From NCBI GenBank assembly GCA_946633495.1, contig CAMPAX010000106.1, forward strand, positions 1-7,867: 7,867 nucleotides of DNA, read 5' to 3'. This stretch comes from an uncultured Lachnospiraceae bacterium (GTDB taxonomy: Bacteria; Bacillota; Clostridia; Lachnospirales; Lachnospiraceae). The notes beneath the pieces were generated by a model. The model had not been told where the DNA came from and made no database searches. It saw only the letters and a list, made by a program, of their open reading frames with translations. Positions 5,991 through 7,867 of the stretch are shown one piece after another. Position 1 is the stretch's first letter. Each line of letters begins with the position of its first letter. Both the position numbers and the translations under genes were made by a program.

Positions 5991-6066
5991 GGGTCGCTTA
6001 GTCCTGCCTCTTCTTACCTCTATCCTGTCTGCCCTCCCAAAGAGAGGCAGAAGGACCTGCGATCCC
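5991..6066 (+). promoter_or_regulatory. Long imperfect stem-loop in the leader of the choline-binding gene
   Basis: Three stacked helices form. The outer one is gggtcgc/gcga-t-ccc (5991-5997 with 6059-6066). The middle one is gtcc/ggac (6001-6004 with 6053-6056). The inner one is tgcctct/agaggca (6005-6011 with 6043-6049). The loop of 31 nt is pyrimidine-rich. No T tract follows, so it is not a terminator as drawn. The two inner helices lie fully within the predicted transcript; the outer one begins at about the transcription start. Confidence 0.5.
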
Positions 6067-6098
6067 ATTCATTTCACGAAAGGAAAAAAGACCTGACT

Positions 6099-7199
6099 AT
6101 GATCAAAAAAGGGAAAATCCGAATGAAAAGAACCCGGCGTCTGACGCTGCTGCTGGCTTTCACACTGCTCCTCGGAGTTCTTTCGATTCCCGGGAACACC
6201 TCCGCCTACGGCTGGTACGAAGGCACAGCAACCACCGGAGTCAGCAAATTTAATGATTTTATCAATGATCCGGAGCACCGGGACGGTGTTCCCTGGGACA
6301 GCAGTACCCATCCGAAGCTGTCCTCCGGCGGAAGCACCGGATGCGCAGCTTACTGCGTGGATTTTACGAAATACTGCTACGGATATGCCGCCCTTACGAG
6401 CAAGGACGTCTACACGGATCCCAACGAGATCCGCGCCGGGGATATCATGTATCTGCATTCTGAATATGCCCACTATGTAGCAATCCTCGCGCGGGACGGG
6501 AACTGGTTGTTTACAGCCGAAGGAAGCTGGCCGAACCGGGTCCGTGTCGGCTGGAATTACTTTATCGACGGTGATAATGTTGAAGGCCGGAACCGGGATT
6601 TTGTATGTGGGTATCATTTTGAACCCTCCACAAAGGATGGCACCTGGAAGCACAACTCCAAAGGCTGGTGGTACGAATACTGGGAAGGCTGCTATGCCGA
6701 AGACACCTGGCTGAAGATCGGCGGCAAATGGTATTATTTCGATGAGGATGACTATATGGTCACCGGCTGGAAGAAGTTCGATACCAAATGGTACTATTTC
6801 GGAAGCAGCGGTGCCATGCAGACCGAATGGAAGAAGATCGACGGCAAATGGTACTATCTCGGCAGGAACGGCATCATGGTAAAGGGATGGCGGATGATCG
6901 ACGGCGAATGGTATTATTTTACCGGCGGCGGAGCCATGGTAAATGGCTGGAAGAAGCTCAGCGGAACCTGGTATTACTTTGCCGGGGGTGCCATGGTCAC
7001 CGGTTGGAAATGTATCGGCGGAAAATGGTACTACTTCGATCAGGAAGGCTCCATGCAGGAAGGCTGGCTGGAAGAAGGCGGGAAGACCTACTACCTTGAC
7101 AACGGTGCCATGGTCACCGGAACCCTGCGGATCGACGACGTAGAATATACCTTCCGGAAAGATGGGTCCCTGGATGATGATTTCCATATCGCGGAATGA
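6099..7199 (+). CDS. Secreted CHAP/NlpC-P60-like cysteine hydrolase with choline-binding repeats
   Basis: The 366-residue protein begins with a signal peptide: basic start (KKGKIRMKRTRR), hydrophobic LTLLLAFTLLLGVL, and a likely cut after NTSA at residue 36. Residues 45-175 look like a papain-like peptidoglycan hydrolase or amidase: candidate catalytic C82 in TGCAAYCVDFTKY, H125 in EYAHYVAIL, and an AGDIMYLHS segment typical of NlpC/P60 or CHAP folds. Residues 180-203 are a divergent first repeat (GWWYEYWEGCYA). Residues 204-342 hold seven 19-20-residue units of the type GKWYYFxxxGxMxxGW, which bind choline on cell-wall polymers in known families. There is no LPXTG anchor. It probably acts at the cell surface on wall or glycan substrates. 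The ATG at 6123 (MKRTRR) has AAAGGG at good spacing, while the ATG at 6099 has AAAGGA 14 nt away, so the true start may be 6123 (358 residues). A stand-alone gene with its own promoter. Confidence 0.88.
   Translation: MIKKGKIRMKRTRRLTLLLAFTLLLGVLSIPGNTSAYGWYEGTATTGVSKFNDFINDPEHRDGVPWDSSTHPKLSSGGSTGCAAYCVDFTKYCYGYAALTSKDVYTDPNEIRAGDIMYLHSEYAHYVAILARDGNWLFTAEGSWPNRVRVGWNYFIDGDNVEGRNRDFVCGYHFEPSTKDGTWKHNSKGWWYEYWEGCYAEDTWLKIGGKWYYFDEDDYMVTGWKKFDTKWYYFGSSGAMQTEWKKIDGKWYYLGRNGIMVKGWRMIDGEWYYFTGGGAMVNGWKKLSGTWYYFAGGAMVTGWKCIGGKWYYFDQEGSMQEGWLEEGGKTYYLDNGAMVTGTLRIDDVEYTFRKDGSLDDDFHIAE
6708..7124 (+). repeat. Seven tandem 57-60-bp units encoding choline-binding repeats
   Basis: The DNA repeats about every 60 bp with the core tggta(c/t)ta(c/t) encoding WYY, near the spacing of the GW pairs. 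Five units are 20 codons long and two are 19. Units differ at many positions, so they are old duplications rather than recent ones, and homogenisation by recombination is not evident. Confidence 0.85.
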
Positions 7200-7265
7200 C
7201 ATCCCGAAACAACATTCCGGAGAGGCCGCTTGCAGCAACATCCCAAAGGGTAGTCCCTGTCCCGA

Positions 7266-7867
7266 TCAGTTGAACCGGATTTCCTTTAACTGAACCTTCC
7301 TTTTTCCGTGATACCGGAAGAAGAAGGCATATGTTCCGTCCGAAAGTGAATCAGGACTTATGATACCGGAACAATCCAGCCATTTGTCTGGATCGGCTGC
7401 AACCGCAGATCCGGCCGCCTGCGAATCCGAAGATACGGGTACCGCGATGCGTGCGATGGCCGGACCGTCCATGGAGGTGGAGATATCGAAATACCCCTCC
7501 TCGGAATCATCTGCTTCCGAAGCTGCCTCTGTCTTTGGCTTCTCGAATTTTTTCAGCTCCTCCGCGCTCCGTTCATCGATCCTGGCCGGTCCGTTGAAGG
7601 TCACCAGATTCTCCGGCGTCTCATAGCGTACGGTGATTCCGATCTCGGAAAGATCCTTGCATTCAAAATACTTATATCCGATCAGCGTTCCGTCCTCGAT
7701 CTCACCGATGAAACGCTCGGTCGTTTCAGCAGTCTTACCGGCAGCTTCTCCACCTGCTTCAGCCGCTCCCTGCATTACCCGATGGGTCACATTCGGAAAT
7801 GCAATGGGATATACGCTGTTGCAGCCGTGAGGCATCCGCCCGTTGGTCAGATTGCAGCAGATTCCCG
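7266..7867 (-). CDS. C-terminal part of a probable glycoside hydrolase with CBM6-like end (partial)
   Basis: The minus-strand frame stays open to the window edge, so the N-terminus lies beyond 7867; 199 codons plus stop are visible, and the ATG at 7835 is probably internal. The first residues (CCNLTNGRMPHGCNS) and the DGTLIGYKYF motif recall the junction between a catalytic domain and its CBM6-like module in family-43-type glycosidases. The end (DGTYAFFFRYHGKRKVQLK) resembles the final strands of such a carbohydrate-binding module. The module is interrupted by an acidic, Ala/Glu/Ser-rich stretch (KPKTEAASEADDSEEG), and another such stretch (EAGGEAAGKTAETTE) precedes it. Catalytic residues are outside the window. 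The family call is by memory of motifs only. It converges on the choline-binding gene with a 66-nt gap and no clear terminator. Confidence 0.6.
   Translation of the reverse strand, partial: GICCNLTNGRMPHGCNSVYPIAFPNVTHRVMQGAAEAGGEAAGKTAETTERFIGEIEDGTLIGYKYFECKDLSEIGITVRYETPENLVTFNGPARIDERSAEELKKFEKPKTEAASEADDSEEGYFDISTSMDGPAIARIAVPVSSDSQAAGSAVAADPDKWLDCSGIISPDSLSDGTYAFFFRYHGKRKVQLKEIRFN

Noticed and set aside
5777..6068. Short open frames inside the four-hairpin element on both strands
   Set aside because: They cross perfect hairpins, lack ribosome binding sites and show no protein-like composition.
7193..7218. Inverted repeat ggaatg/cattcc across the stop of the choline-binding gene
   Set aside because: Only 6 bp with a 14-nt loop and no T tract; too weak to call a terminator.
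6069..7241. A 390-codon open frame on the minus strand opposite the choline-binding gene, with repeated units
   Set aside because: Its repeats are the antisense image of the 60-bp choline-binding repeats, the start lacks a ribosome binding site, and the protein has no recognisable domain. The plus-strand gene has a signal peptide and clear family motifs.

Overview
The window looks like a chromosomal piece of a Firmicute of class Clostridia, most likely a Lachnospiraceae-type gut anaerobe. This is inferred from strong AGGAGG-type ribosome binding sites, one TTG start with a near-perfect Shine-Dalgarno, a secreted protein carrying choline/cell-wall-binding repeats, a canonical sigma-A promoter, and rather GC-rich protein-coding DNA. 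No taxonomic marker gene is present, so the assignment is indirect.

Layout, left to right. Positions 1-295 hold a minus-strand tRNA operon read Ser(GCT), Asn(GTT), then a tRNA cut by the window edge (probably Cys), driven by a textbook TTGACA-17-TATTAT promoter at 377-405. A minus-strand von Willebrand A (VWA) protein follows (517-1191). A gene-poor gap (1192-1522) carries the rho-independent terminator (1383-1426) that ends a three-gene minus-strand unit. That unit, in transcription order, is an EAL-PAS-PAS c-di-GMP phosphodiesterase (5584-3965), a pseudo-receiver-PAS-GGDEF diguanylate cyclase (3868-2642), and a macro-domain protein with a C-terminal helical domain (2617-1523, TTG start). 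The EAL-to-GGDEF gap contains two tandem palindromes that look like a dispersed intergenic repeat.

The divergent intergenic region 5700-6098 is the most unusual non-coding part. It holds a compact element of about 215 bp (5771-5985) made of four successive hairpins bounded by inverted ends sharing GGGTCAAAAGGT. Its right end supplies the -35 of a good promoter (TTGACC-16-TATAGT) pointing at the next gene, and the predicted transcript then begins with a long imperfect stem-loop (5991-6066). The plus-strand gene (6099-7199) encodes a secreted NlpC/P60- or CHAP-like cysteine-hydrolase domain followed by about seven 20-residue choline-binding-type repeats. At the right edge, a minus-strand gene (7266 to beyond 7867) is the C-terminal part of a probable carbohydrate-active enzyme with a CBM6-like end.

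How the genes may work together: the EAL and GGDEF proteins have opposite activities on c-di-GMP and both carry sensory domains, so they form a plausible local signalling pair. The macro protein, co-transcribed with them, would act on ADP-ribose-type ligands or modified macromolecules; its link to c-di-GMP is unexplained. The VWA gene lies past a strong terminator and is probably expressed separately. I found no CRISPR array, transposase, phage gene or obvious defence system.
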